NCBI GenBank assembly: GCA_963170165.1
Contig: CAUJGQ010000044.1
Location: forward strand, 19,433 to 83,432
Source: Chloroflexota bacterium
GTDB taxonomy: Bacteria > Chloroflexota > Dehalococcoidia > CAUJGQ01
Length of the DNA: 64,000 bases
Reading direction: 5' to 3'
The notes below the pieces were generated by a model. That model was not told the DNA's origin, did not search any database, and saw only the letters and a program-made list of their open reading frames with translations. Below, one piece after another: positions 1-8,216 of this stretch; the stretch's first letter is position 1; each line of letters starts with the position of its first letter. A program made the position numbers and the translations under genes.

Positions 1-1278
1 GCCCATGGTGTAGTGGGAGGCCGGGTAGATGCGCATCGGCGTGTAATAGGGATTCTCGCCGGTGATGCGCTCGTACATCTCGAACAGGTTGCCGTAGCGC
101 TCCTCGATTACGTTGCGGCCCAATCGAGCGGTGGCGTCGGAGAAATCCAGATAGACACCGTTCTTCAGCGGCCCCACGCCGCGGCCGCCATCGACCATGC
201 GCTTAGCGGCGCGGGAGGCGACGTCGCGCGGGACGAGATTGCCGAAGGCGGGATAGATGCGCTCCAGATAGTAGTCGCGCTCCGGCTCCGGAATGCGGTC
301 CGGCGAGCGGCTGTCGGTGGGATCGAGCGGCACCCAGATGCGACCGTCATTGCGCAGCGACTCGCTCATCAGGGTCAGCTTGCTCTGGAATTCGTCGCTG
401 GCCGGGATGCAGGTGGGGTGAATCTGGGTGAAGCAGGGGTTGGCCATGAAGGCGCCGCGTTTGTGCGCGCGCCAGATGGCCGTGACGTTGCAGCCTTTGG
501 CGTTGGTAGACAGATAAAAGACGTTGCCGTAACCACCAGTGGCCAGCACCACCGCATGGGCGGTGTGCGAGGCGATCTCGCCCGTGATCATATTGCGGAC
601 GACGACGCCCACGGCGCGGCCCTCGTGCACGATCACGTCCAGCAGCTCATGACGAGGGTAGCTCTGGACCGTACCGAGGGCGATCTGACGGGCTAGTGCT
701 TGATACGCCCCAAGGAGGAGTTGCTGGCCAGTCTGTCCACGGGCATAGAAGGTGCGCGACACCTGCGCGCCGCCAAAGGAGCGGTTATCGAGCAGGCCGC
801 CGTACTCTCGGGCAAAGGGTACGCCCTGAGCGACGCACTGGTCGATGATGTTCACCGACTCCTGCGCCAGCCGGTAGACGTTGCCCTCGCGGGAGCGATA
901 GTCGCCGCCTTTGATGGTGTCGTAGAACAGCCGCATGACGCTATCGCCGTCGTTGCGGTAGTTCTTGGCGGCGTTGATGCCGCCCTGGGCGGCGATGCTG
1001 TGCGCCCGGCGGGGGGAGTCCTGGTAGCAGAAGGTCTTGACGTTGTAGCCGGCCTCACCGAGCGTGGCAGCGGCGGCGGCGCCGGCCAGCCCCGTGCCGA
1101 TGATGATGATCTCGAACCGGCGGCGGTTGTGCGGCGCCACCAGCTTCATGTTGAACTTGTGCGTGTCCCACTTGGACTCAATCGGCCCGGCGGGAATCCG
1201 GGCGTTCAGCCGCGATGAACTGCCGTTCTGCCCGATACCGTTGCCGCTGATGGTCTGGTGTACCGTCTCCGTGGTCAT
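1..1278 (-). CDS. sdhA: Succinate dehydrogenase / fumarate reductase flavoprotein subunit (partial, 3' end off window)
   Basis: This subunit oxidises succinate to fumarate on a covalently bound FAD and belongs to complex II at the inner face of the membrane. Translation from the ATG at 1278 stays open to the window edge (426 codons seen). A dinucleotide-binding GTGLAG lies at residues 61-66 after a long N-terminal lead of about 55 residues. The FAD-linking His is in the [10 protein letters not shown] motif (His93). The long form with [12 protein letters not shown] and [15 protein letters not shown] resembles the Bacteroidetes/Chloroflexi-type SDH rather than the E. coli type. It starts 12 bp after the stop of sdhC, so the order is sdhC-sdhA, with sdhB expected beyond the left edge. 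Confidence 0.95.
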   Translation of the reverse strand, partial: MTTETVHQTISGNGIGQNGSSSRLNARIPAGPIESKWDTHKFNMKLVAPHNRRRFEIIIIGTGLAGAAAAATLGEAGYNVKTFCYQDSPRRAHSIAAQGGINAAKNYRNDGDSVMRLFYDTIKGGDYRSREGNVYRLAQESVNIIDQCVAQGVPFAREYGGLLDNRSFGGAQVSRTFYARGQTGQQLLLGAYQALARQIALGTVQSYPRHELLDVIVHEGRAVGVVVRNMITGEIASHTAHAVVLATGGYGNVFYLSTNAKGCNVTAIWRAHKRGAFMANPCFTQIHPTCIPASDEFQSKLTLMSESLRNDGRIWVPLDPTDSRSPDRIPEPERDYYLERIYPAFGNLVPRDVASRAAKRMVDGGRGVGPLKNGVYLDFSDATARLGRNVIEERYGNLFEMYERITGENPYYTPMRIYPASHYTMG

Positions 1279-1290
1279 CGATTCCCCCTG

Positions 1291-2013
1291 TCAGCTCACC
1301 ACGCCTGCCAGCACCGCGATCGGCATGGACACATTGCCGATGACGATCAGCGCCGCGAACGCGGTGGCGAACCAGCGGCGGGCCGCGTTGATGCGGGGGT
1401 TGTTCCAGCCGAGGCTCTGAAACATGCTCCAGGCGCCGTGGTAGATGTGAATACCCAGCAAGATGTTGGCGATGATGTACACCACCGCCACCGGCGCGCG
1501 GGAGAAGCTCTCTACGACATTGTGGTAGGGCTCACCGTGGACGAAGTTGGGGTTCGCGTTGCCCCACGTCAGGTCCATCAGATGGAACAGCAGATAGAGC
1601 AGCACGATCACGCCGGTCATGCGCATCGTGCGCGCGGCATAGTTGGCGGCAACGTAGTGGCGGCCACCCTTGTAACCAACCGGCCGCGCCTTGCGGTTCA
1701 TCGCCGTCAGGGTAGCTGCGGCGTGGATGTGCAAGACGAAGGCGAGGATCAGCAAGCTGCGCACCGCCCACAGAATCGACGTGTGCGGCACAAGATCGCC
1801 GCCGATCTCACGCAGCGCCACACCGTATTTGTTCAGGTCGGTCTCGCCCAGGTACATCTTGAGGTTGCCGACCATGTGCACCAGCACAAAGCCGAGCAGG
1901 ATGATGCCGGTGACGGCCATCACCCATTTCTTCCCTACCGCTGTTTGGTAAAAGGCAATCGGCCACGGCAGATTGCGCCGCGTCCGAACCGGCGTAGACG
2001 TCGCAGATGTCAT
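1291..2013 (-). CDS. sdhC: Succinate dehydrogenase cytochrome b subunit
   Basis: A 240-residue integral membrane protein with about five hydrophobic helices. It anchors SdhAB and passes electrons to quinone through haem b. Membrane-helix histidines that could bind haem occur in VHMVGN, HIHAAATL, LFHLMDLTW and GIHIYHGAW. The fused, five-helix form matches the cytochrome b558 SdhC family, which needs no separate SdhD, and none is present here. The start at 2013 has AAGGAGG 11 nt upstream. It is the first gene of the sdh operon on this strand and is followed after 12 bp by sdhA. Confidence 0.93.
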   Translation of the reverse strand: MTSATSTPVRTRRNLPWPIAFYQTAVGKKWVMAVTGIILLGFVLVHMVGNLKMYLGETDLNKYGVALREIGGDLVPHTSILWAVRSLLILAFVLHIHAAATLTAMNRKARPVGYKGGRHYVAANYAARTMRMTGVIVLLYLLFHLMDLTWGNANPNFVHGEPYHNVVESFSRAPVAVVYIIANILLGIHIYHGAWSMFQSLGWNNPRINAARRWFATAFAALIVIGNVSMPIAVLAGVVS

Positions 2014-2202
2014 CGCCTCGGTCGCCTCCTTGGGATACGTGCGCCGGCGCGTGGCGTGCGCGGCGTGTGCAACCGGCGGGAGGGGCGTCCCGCTCCGCGT
2101 TCGAGGTTAACACCGCACCCAAGTAGCGGCAATTCGCCGGATGCGCTACGTTGCTGGGCTCAATGGAGGGCAACGGACGCCACGACCATCACCGTAGCCG
2201 CA

Positions 2203-2742
2203 TCACACGGTGCGACGGGCGAGGTGGCGGGCGTAAAGCAGCAGCCCCACCTGAGACTTGGCGTCCTGAATGCGACCGTCGTCAATCGCCGCCAATGCGT
2301 CATCCAGCGCCATGGCGGCCACCTCGATGTTCTCGTCCTCGTCCCCCGGCAGGCGGCTCTCCTGCAACCCTTCAGCCAGATAGACGTGGATGTACTCCGT
2401 GCAATAGCCGGGCGCCACCCAGAAGCCCGCTAGACGGGTGATGGTGGTCGCGCGGTGACCAACCTCTTCCTGCAACTCACGCTGCATCGCCGCTTCCGGA
2501 TCTTCGGCGTCATCGGTGCTGCCCGCCGGTAGTTCCAGCAGCACACCGGCAACCGGCACACGCCACTGCCGGACGAGCAGGATGCGACCATCGGCGGCCA
2601 CGGGCAGCATCACCACCGCCGGGTTGTGCTCCACGACCTCGCGCAAGGCCGTGTGCCCGCCCGGCATCCGCACCGTATCGATCCGCAGATTGACGACCTT
2701 GCCCTCGTACACCCGCTGCTGCGCAATCACCTGCTCTTCCAC
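2203..2742 (-). CDS. Nudix hydrolase, ADP-ribose pyrophosphatase type
   Basis: This enzyme probably hydrolyses ADP-ribose or another nucleoside diphosphate sugar to AMP and a sugar phosphate. The Nudix box is clear: G, five residues, E, seven residues, then RELQEEVGH, with the last position His instead of the usual aliphatic residue. LLELPAG just before it and PGYCTEYIHVYLA after it are typical of the ADP-ribose pyrophosphatase group. I chose the GTG at 2742 because GGGAGG sits 9 nt upstream. An in-frame ATG at 2769 is the alternative, and more upstream codons would run into the neighbouring gene. Length from GTG is 179 residues, normal for the family. Confidence 0.85.
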   Translation of the reverse strand: MEEQVIAQQRVYEGKVVNLRIDTVRMPGGHTALREVVEHNPAVVMLPVAADGRILLVRQWRVPVAGVLLELPAGSTDDAEDPEAAMQRELQEEVGHRATTITRLAGFWVAPGYCTEYIHVYLAEGLQESRLPGDEDENIEVAAMALDDALAAIDDGRIQDAKSQVGLLLYARHLARRTV

Positions 2743-2882
2743 CCCTTGCACCCTCCCTTCGCAAACCATGCACGCGGCACGGTGGGCCATCGGCGGTGTC
2801 TCGTCAGCGCTCACCCACAACAGCACCGCCTCGCTGGCGTGAGGGTAGGTCGGAAGTGCTGGAGGTGTCGAGGTGCGCGCGC

Positions 2883-3590
2883 TCAGGTGAGGTGCAGCAG
2901 GCTGGCAAACTGCCGCAGTCCAAGCCGCGCGGCAACCCGCTGCGAAGCAACGTTGTCCCAGGAGGTACTGTAGATCGGCGTGAGCCCGAGGTCGCGCACG
3001 GCCACGGCCCATTGTGCAGTCGCAGCGGCGGCGAATCCCCGTCCCCGCCAGGCGGGATGTGTCTCCACACCTGCCTCCATGGCCTGCTGCCCGTGCCGTG
3101 CCACCGCACAGATGGAGACGGCGGCGCCATCAACCACCACCGCAGCGAACGGCTGCCGCGTCGCCAGGTCTTCCGTCCAATCAGGCATCAAGCGGTTGAC
3201 CAGCGACGTATCGTCCGGCCGCAGCAGGATAGCGGGTGAACGGCCCAACGACGCCTCCGGAACGACAAATGATGGACCATGCCAGAAGGCAGCGATCGCC
3301 CCGTGTGGCTCGACAGCAGCCCGTGCAGCGGCGATAGCATCTGATGCCATGGGATCAAGGGGCGTCCCCGTCGCCTGTGCCGCGAGCCCTCGCGCTGCCG
3401 CCTCGGCCGCGTGCACCGGCAGGTCAGCGCGCCGCCACCAGCAGCTACCGTCGCGCGTACTACCCCAGCAGAAGCGCGGCGCCGGCCCACCGCCCGGTTG
3501 GTTGACACGTAGCAGCAATCCCGTGTCATCCAGCACGAACAGCGTTGCGACCTCGACGGCCAGCAATTCCGTATCGGTCATCGGCGTCAT
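2883..3590 (-). CDS. GNAT-family N-acetyltransferase
   Basis: A 235-residue protein whose C-terminal half carries a GNAT fold: the acetyl-CoA motif GVETHPAWRGRGFAAAAT (about residues 172-189) and a following SWDNVASQRVAARLGL helix. The N-terminal half (about 130 residues) has no motif I recognise. The arrangement resembles the larger GNAT proteins that have a degenerate first half. The substrate cannot be told. A second in-frame ATG at 3578 could also be the start, and neither has a convincing ribosome site. It lies upstream of the Nudix gene on the same strand, 140 bp apart. Confidence 0.75.
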   Translation of the reverse strand: MTPMTDTELLAVEVATLFVLDDTGLLLRVNQPGGGPAPRFCWGSTRDGSCWWRRADLPVHAAEAAARGLAAQATGTPLDPMASDAIAAARAAVEPHGAIAAFWHGPSFVVPEASLGRSPAILLRPDDTSLVNRLMPDWTEDLATRQPFAAVVVDGAAVSICAVARHGQQAMEAGVETHPAWRGRGFAAAATAQWAVAVRDLGLTPIYSTSWDNVASQRVAARLGLRQFASLLHLT

Positions 3591-3629
3591 CCAGCACTTT
3601 GTTGGAGGGGTGCTGCCGCTACCGCGCGA

Positions 3630-4643
3630 CTACTGGTAGACGATGAACACCGGCGCCGGCTCCAGCCGCATCACTTCGAGTTCGGTCATGAGCCGCTCAG
3701 AGGCGGCATCCTGCCGGTAGAACAACTTGATGCCGGCCCGTTGCACACCATCATCACGGATCACCGCATTCCATGAGCCGAGCTTTGTGGATGGCGGGCC
3801 GAAGCCGTCCGCATTGATGATGACGTCCATCCTTTCGAAGCGCGTGATCGCGCCCTTGTTCGTGATCATATCGTGCCTGAACTGGTGGACGACGATCAGC
3901 TTCTCCGGCAGATGGTGTTCCTGCTGGAAGGCCCGCACGATCTCCTGCGCTCGATTGATGTCCGCGCCGTCCAGGTGGCCGATGTGCTGGAGCGGAAATT
4001 GGTCCGGCCCCCAGGCGAACTCTGGATCCAGCGCCAGATGCACATGTGGTTCCAGCAGGTACGGCAGCACAAGCGGAATCTCCCGCTCAACGTTGCTGCG
4101 CCCGAACTGGATATCCAGGAACAGCAGCAACCCCTCCCGCCGCGTGATCTCAATCCACTCGCGGATCAACTCGTCGCTCATGCGCAGCAGATACAGGCCG
4201 TCACGGCCGGCATCCGCCTGCGCCACCGCATACACCAGGTCAACCGCGCCAACGACGGTGCGGTCTGGTGACAGCTCCTGGTACGCCGCCGCCTGGGCAC
4301 GTAGCCGCCGGATCACCTCCTCCGGCGAGTGTTCACCCAGGATGCCCATCAGCGAGGTGAGCGGGTTCCCGTAGTAAGCGACGACACGATGCTCGTCGAG
4401 AAACGGAACAGGGGTAGGTGATGGCGTTGGGGAAGGTGTGGCAGGAGCCGGCGTCGGTGATGGCTCCTGTGCCGGGGCCGGTGATGCGGGCGCATCCGGC
4501 TCAGCGGTGCGTTGCACAAGCACGCCGTCGCCGGGCGCGGGCTTGCCGGCCAGCGGCAGGCCCAGTGCGCCGGCTGAACCCAGCGCCGCGACGCCGATCA
4601 ATAACAGCCGCATTCGCACAGCCCAGCGCATGAGTACCTGCAT
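3630..4643 (-). CDS. Exported protein of unknown function with Thr/Pro-rich linker
   Basis: Unrecognised. The ATG at 4643 has AAGGA 8 nt upstream. The N-terminus (MQVLMRWAVRMRLLLIGVAALG) is a signal or anchor sequence. A stretch of about 45 residues rich in Pro, Ala, Ser and Thr (TPSPTPSPTPVP) follows, as in surface-tethered proteins. The remaining 260 residues form one domain: HRVVAYYGNPLTSLMG near its start, LLLFLDIQFG, HVHLALDPEFAW and KLIVVHQFRHDMI. These beta-strand-ending acidic and histidine residues look like a TIM-barrel hydrolase, but no family motif is recognised. It acts outside the cytoplasm by inference from the signal. Confidence 0.7.
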   Translation of the reverse strand: MQVLMRWAVRMRLLLIGVAALGSAGALGLPLAGKPAPGDGVLVQRTAEPDAPASPAPAQEPSPTPAPATPSPTPSPTPVPFLDEHRVVAYYGNPLTSLMGILGEHSPEEVIRRLRAQAAAYQELSPDRTVVGAVDLVYAVAQADAGRDGLYLLRMSDELIREWIEITRREGLLLFLDIQFGRSNVEREIPLVLPYLLEPHVHLALDPEFAWGPDQFPLQHIGHLDGADINRAQEIVRAFQQEHHLPEKLIVVHQFRHDMITNKGAITRFERMDVIINADGFGPPSTKLGSWNAVIRDDGVQRAGIKLFYRQDAASERLMTELEVMRLEPAPVFIVYQ

Positions 4644-4831
4644 CGGACCATTCCTTGCTGCGGGGACCACGCGCTGTCTTGGCCCTGCGCATCCCGTTTG
4701 TGCGGGGCGGGGCGGGCATCGCATGCGCGGTGAGTCGGGGGGAGGTATCCGGATGCTACGGGCGCCGCCGGGGGACCGTCAATCGACTGGCGGCACGGTG
4801 AACGGCGCTTCCCGCTCCCGTCCGCCCAGCC

Positions 4832-4837
4832 TATACT
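4832..4837 (+). promoter_or_regulatory. Candidate -10 element for the P-loop/DRTGG gene
   Basis: TATACT about 70 bp before the ATG at 4910, in otherwise GC-rich DNA. No good -35 hexamer is seen at 16-18 bp. Confidence 0.4.
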
Positions 4838-4909
4838 TTTGCTGTACCTTCTTGTTCCGCATGTCACGAACGGCCGCCGGCGATGGCGTCCAGACGGGGG
4901 TGCCGCTGC

Positions 4910-5854
4910 ATGATCACGCTGTTGTTTCTGTCGCCGGCCGCGCGTGCCGGAAAGACCGGTGTGGTATCCGCGTTGGCGCTGCGCCTCGCGTACCAGGGTA
5001 GGCGCGTTCTGGCGCTGCGACTTGGCGATGCAGGTGATGCCGCGGCCACCGCCGATGCCCGCGTCATGGCCACGCTGCCCTTTGCCCGCGGCCGCGGCGG
5101 AGCCCCGGTTTCGGTCAATGGCATCGCCGGTGTGATTGAGGCGGGTGGGCGGCCTGTGGAAGTACTGCTGTTGGAGGCCGAGGCCGGGGCCGGGACACAG
5201 GACGCGGCAGAAACATTGGATGCCCGCGTCGTCCTTGTTGGCCGCGGCAGCGACGCCGGTGAGGCGTTGCAGCGGGCCGCCGCGGCGCTCGGTCCGCGCT
5301 TGAGCGGCGTGGTGGTGACCGGTGTGCCGGAGCGCAAGCTGGCGGGCACGCGCGAATCCCTGATTGGGGCCGGTCTCCCCGTGCTGGCGGTGGTGCCGGA
5401 GGACCGGACGCTCTACGCCCCCAGTGTCGGCGCCATCATCGAGGCACTGGACGCCGAAGTGATCCTCGGTGACCCAGACGACGGCCAGGTGATCGAGCAC
5501 CTGCTCGTCAACCCGGTGACGGTGGACCCTGGTCAGCCGTATTACGCCCGCCGCCGCGGTAAGGCCGTTATCACCCGCGCCGATAAGACCGACCTGCAGC
5601 TGGCTGCGCTGCAAACACAGACAGATCTGCTCATCCTCACCGGCGGCACGCCGCCATCGCCCTACACCATCGACCGCGCGGCGGGGGAAGAAGTGCCCCT
5701 GCTGCTGACGCGTGGCAACACCCGTGAGACTGTCGCCCGGCTGGAAGACATCTTCACACGCAGCCGGTTCTCCGGTGAGCAGAAGTTAGAGCGGATGGGC
5801 GCGCTGCTGGAGCAGTATGGGGACAGCCAAGCCATCGCCGGGCTCACAAGCTGA
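4910..5854 (+). CDS. P-loop (BioD-like) plus DRTGG-domain protein
   Basis: A 314-residue protein. The first 190 residues resemble the dethiobiotin-synthetase-like P-loop fold found at the N-terminus of long phosphotransacetylases: ITLLFLSPAARAGKTG gives a Walker-A-like AxxxxGKT, and VEVLLLEAEAG follows. Residues from about 190 on fit the DRTGG domain (PYYARRRGKAVITRADKTDLQLAAL, then LLILTGGTPPSP). The catalytic Pta domain is absent. Stand-alone proteins of this build are thought to be regulatory or nucleotide-sensing, and the precise role is not known. The start at 4910 is preceded by a G-rich GGGGGTG. It converges on the zinc-ribbon gene, 36 bp away. Confidence 0.75.
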   Translation: MITLLFLSPAARAGKTGVVSALALRLAYQGRRVLALRLGDAGDAAATADARVMATLPFARGRGGAPVSVNGIAGVIEAGGRPVEVLLLEAEAGAGTQDAAETLDARVVLVGRGSDAGEALQRAAAALGPRLSGVVVTGVPERKLAGTRESLIGAGLPVLAVVPEDRTLYAPSVGAIIEALDAEVILGDPDDGQVIEHLLVNPVTVDPGQPYYARRRGKAVITRADKTDLQLAALQTQTDLLILTGGTPPSPYTIDRAAGEEVPLLLTRGNTRETVARLEDIFTRSRFSGEQKLERMGALLEQYGDSQAIAGLTS

Positions 5855-5890
5855 CCCAATGGCCGCAACGGTGCAGCGGGCGTGGCGTGG

Positions 5891-6511
5891 CTAGACTGGG
5901 TCCGCAGCTTCCGTGTCACTGCGGGCGCCGCCGAACGCCTTGTTCGGCCGCTGACCTGCAGAGCGTGCCGGCCGGCGCAGCGTGACGGCCTCCAGCGACT
6001 CGGCGGGGGCGTTTGCCGGACGCGATGGTTGTGCCTGCTGGCGCCGCGCCCGGCCGCAGTACGGGCACGCCGACCACGAATAGCTCAGCGGCCGCGCGCA
6101 GGCCGCGCACGGCTCTTTGAGCTGGGTCTGGCACACCGGACAGATGATGAAGTCCTCCGCCACACGCCGCCGGCAGCTGGGGCACGCCTTTAGATCCTCC
6201 AGCTCCTGGAGCAACGCCTCCTCCTCCAGCGTGCGCGCGTACGCCTCAGTGAGGGTTTCCTTTGGGCGGCCGATCAGGTAGATCCACAAGCCGGGCAGGC
6301 TGAACACCATCACCACGAACACCGCCGCCACCTGGAGAAACGGATCACGGGTGCGGGCGCGGATATCGCGGTAGGTCCACCACACCATCAGCACCCAGAG
6401 CACGAGCAGGTAGGTGATCAGCGCCGCCAGTACGACCTTGACCGAGTTCTGCCAGCTACCGCCGGGCCATGCGATCAGCAGCCGGCCGGTCAGCCCTTGA
6501 AGCGCGTCCAT
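5891..6511 (-). CDS. Membrane protein with double zinc ribbon
   Basis: A 206-residue protein with two membrane helices (about residues 25-50 and 62-82), then a cytoplasmic region with CPSCRRRVAEDFIICPVC and CAACARPLSYSWSACPYC, two CxxC...CxxC zinc ribbons of the DZR type. The Arg/Ala/Pro-rich tail looks disordered. Similar proteins are common and uncharacterised; a role in protein-protein contact at the membrane is a guess. The start at 6511 has GAGG 7 nt upstream. It is divergent from tgt. Confidence 0.75.
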   Translation of the reverse strand: MDALQGLTGRLLIAWPGGSWQNSVKVVLAALITYLLVLWVLMVWWTYRDIRARTRDPFLQVAAVFVVMVFSLPGLWIYLIGRPKETLTEAYARTLEEEALLQELEDLKACPSCRRRVAEDFIICPVCQTQLKEPCAACARPLSYSWSACPYCGRARRQQAQPSRPANAPAESLEAVTLRRPARSAGQRPNKAFGGARSDTEAADPV

Positions 6512-6668
6512 GACTACCTCGCATGCAGCGTACCCGCCGCACGCACCCCCCAACCTAAGCGCCCGAAGTATATCACACGAATGTAATCCCTCTGTCACCC
6601 GATCAGCCGGTAGCGCGAGCCTACAGTAGTACCCGCTGCATGCCGCCTCACCTGCCGGTGGCGCCGCC

Positions 6669-6674
6669 TATACT
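6669..6674 (+). promoter_or_regulatory. -10 element of tgt, consistent with a leaderless transcript
   Basis: TATACT ends only six bases before the tgt ATG at 6681. A transcript starting seven bases after this element would begin at the A of the ATG. No Shine-Dalgarno sequence lies in front of the start, which agrees with leaderless translation. Confidence 0.55.
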
Positions 6675-6680
6675 GACTCC

Positions 6681-7850
6681 ATGCTCCAATTCACTCTCGA
6701 CACGACCGACGGCGCGGCACGGGCCGGACGGTTCGAGACGGTACATGGGCCGGTGCTCACTCCGGCATTCATGCCGGTTGGCACGCAGGCGACCGTCAAG
6801 TCACTCGCGCCGGCCGATGTCCGCGCCACCGGCGCCCAGATCCTCCTGTGCAACGCCTATCATCTGATGCTGCGTCCCGGCGCCGCCCTTGTCGCTCGCC
6901 ACGGCGGCCTGCACCGGTTCATGAACTGGGACGGGCCAATTCTCACGGACAGCGGTGGCTTCCAGGTGTTTTCGCTGGGCCACATGCGCAAGGTGTCCGC
7001 CGGCGGCGTGACCTTTCGCTCCCACCTGGACGGCAGCCGTCACGAGCTCACACCCGAACGGGCGATGGCGGTGCAGGCAGCGCTAGGCGCCGATGTCATC
7101 ATGGCGTTCGATGAGTGCCCGCCGGCCGGGGCCACCCGTGATCATGCGACTGCCGCTACCGAGCGAACCCACCGCTGGCTGGAGCGCTGCATCGCCGCCC
7201 ATCACACCGAACAGGCGCTGTTCGGCATCTGTCAGGGTGGCATGTTCGCCGATCTGCGCGCCGCCTCGGCGGCATTCCTCGCCGCGCAGGATGTGGCCGG
7301 CTGCGCCATCGGCGGCCTCAGTGTCGGCGAGACTAAGTCGACGACGTGGGAGATGCTGGATGCCAGTGTCGGTCCGCTCCCCCAGCACAAGCCGCGCTAC
7401 ATGATGGGGGTGGGCTCTCCTGAGGATTTGATCGAGGCGGTGAAGCGTGGGGTAGATATGTTCGACTGCGTGCTGCCGACGCGGTTGGCGCGCAATGGCG
7501 CACTGTTCACGCCGGACGGCCGCGCGAATCTCCGCAACGCTCGCTGGGCGGAGGAGCTTGGCCCGGTGGACCCGGCCTGCGACTGCGCCACTTGCATGGA
7601 CTACTCGGCGGCGTATCTGCGTCACCTGTTCGTCGCTGAGGAGCTGCTGGCCTACCGGCTGGCCAGCCAGCACAACATCCGTTTTCTGGTGCGGCTGATG
7701 GAGCGGGCGCGCGCTGCCATCATCGAGCAGCGATTCGAGGCGTTCGCCGCCGCTTTTTTGGCCCGCTACCGGCCGGCCGATGAATCCGCTCGGATGACCC
7801 AGCGGGCAAAGTGGCTGGCGCGCGGGACGGCCGGTGGCGCAGGTGCGTGA
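6681..7850 (+). CDS. tgt: Queuine/preQ1 tRNA-guanine transglycosylase
   Basis: Exchanges G34 for preQ1 in tRNAs with GUN anticodons, a step of queuosine synthesis in the cytoplasm. The 389-residue length is normal. The general-base Asp is in TDSGGFQVF (Asp90) and the nucleophile Asp in FDCVLPTRLARNG (Asp262). The zinc site is complete: Cys300, Cys302, Cys305 and His331. GICQGG and GGLSVGE, which contact the base and ribose, are also intact. The ATG at 6681 lacks a ribosome site but lies right after a -10 hexamer. Other queuosine genes are not in the window. Its last codons are followed at once by the acylphosphatase gene. Confidence 0.96.
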   Translation: MLQFTLDTTDGAARAGRFETVHGPVLTPAFMPVGTQATVKSLAPADVRATGAQILLCNAYHLMLRPGAALVARHGGLHRFMNWDGPILTDSGGFQVFSLGHMRKVSAGGVTFRSHLDGSRHELTPERAMAVQAALGADVIMAFDECPPAGATRDHATAATERTHRWLERCIAAHHTEQALFGICQGGMFADLRAASAAFLAAQDVAGCAIGGLSVGETKSTTWEMLDASVGPLPQHKPRYMMGVGSPEDLIEAVKRGVDMFDCVLPTRLARNGALFTPDGRANLRNARWAEELGPVDPACDCATCMDYSAAYLRHLFVAEELLAYRLASQHNIRFLVRLMERARAAIIEQRFEAFAAAFLARYRPADESARMTQRAKWLARGTAGGAGA

Positions 7851-7902
7851 CGGTACGTCCGCCGCCGGTATCAGTGCAAGCATGCTACGGAGGCTGCGGG
7901 CC

Positions 7903-8199
7903 ATGGTGGCTGATCCCCGCGTACAACGGCAACGGCTTGAGATTCGGGTGTTTGGCATGGTTCAAGGCGTGGGCTTCCGGGCCTTCGCTCGCCACCACGC
8001 TTCGGCGCTGGGCCTGGCGGGCCACGCCCGTAATCTCCCCGATGGCAGCGTCGAGGTGATCGCCGAAGGACCGCGCATCGCGCTGGAGGAATTGCTACGC
8101 AACGTGGAGCTGGGGCCTCGGCTCGCCGCCATCGAGCGCTGCGAGGTAAGCTGGCAGCCGCACACCGGTGACACGAGCTGGTTTTCGGTCGAACGCTGA
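7903..8199 (+). CDS. acyP: Acylphosphatase
   Basis: A small cytoplasmic enzyme that hydrolyses acyl phosphates. From the ATG at 7903 it has 98 residues, the usual size. The active-site loop GMVQGVGFRAFARHHA supplies the phosphate-binding Arg26, and HARNLPDGSVEV supplies the catalytic Asn44. GGAGG lies 9 nt before this ATG. In-frame starts further up (7834 or 7882) would overlap the end of tgt or lack a site. It is probably co-transcribed with tgt. Confidence 0.9.
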   Translation: MVADPRVQRQRLEIRVFGMVQGVGFRAFARHHASALGLAGHARNLPDGSVEVIAEGPRIALEELLRNVELGPRLAAIERCEVSWQPHTGDTSWFSVER

Positions 8200-8216
8200 C
8201 CGCCGTCCTTCGCCGG

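Noticed and set aside
1258..2433. A 391-codon open frame on the plus strand across sdhC
   Set aside because: Low-complexity His/Arg/Gln composition and full overlap with the well-supported sdhC on the other strand.
4598..5614. A 338-codon open frame on the minus strand opposite the P-loop/DRTGG gene
   Set aside because: The product is rich in Arg, His and Gly with no domain; it is the antisense shadow of a real gene in GC-rich DNA.
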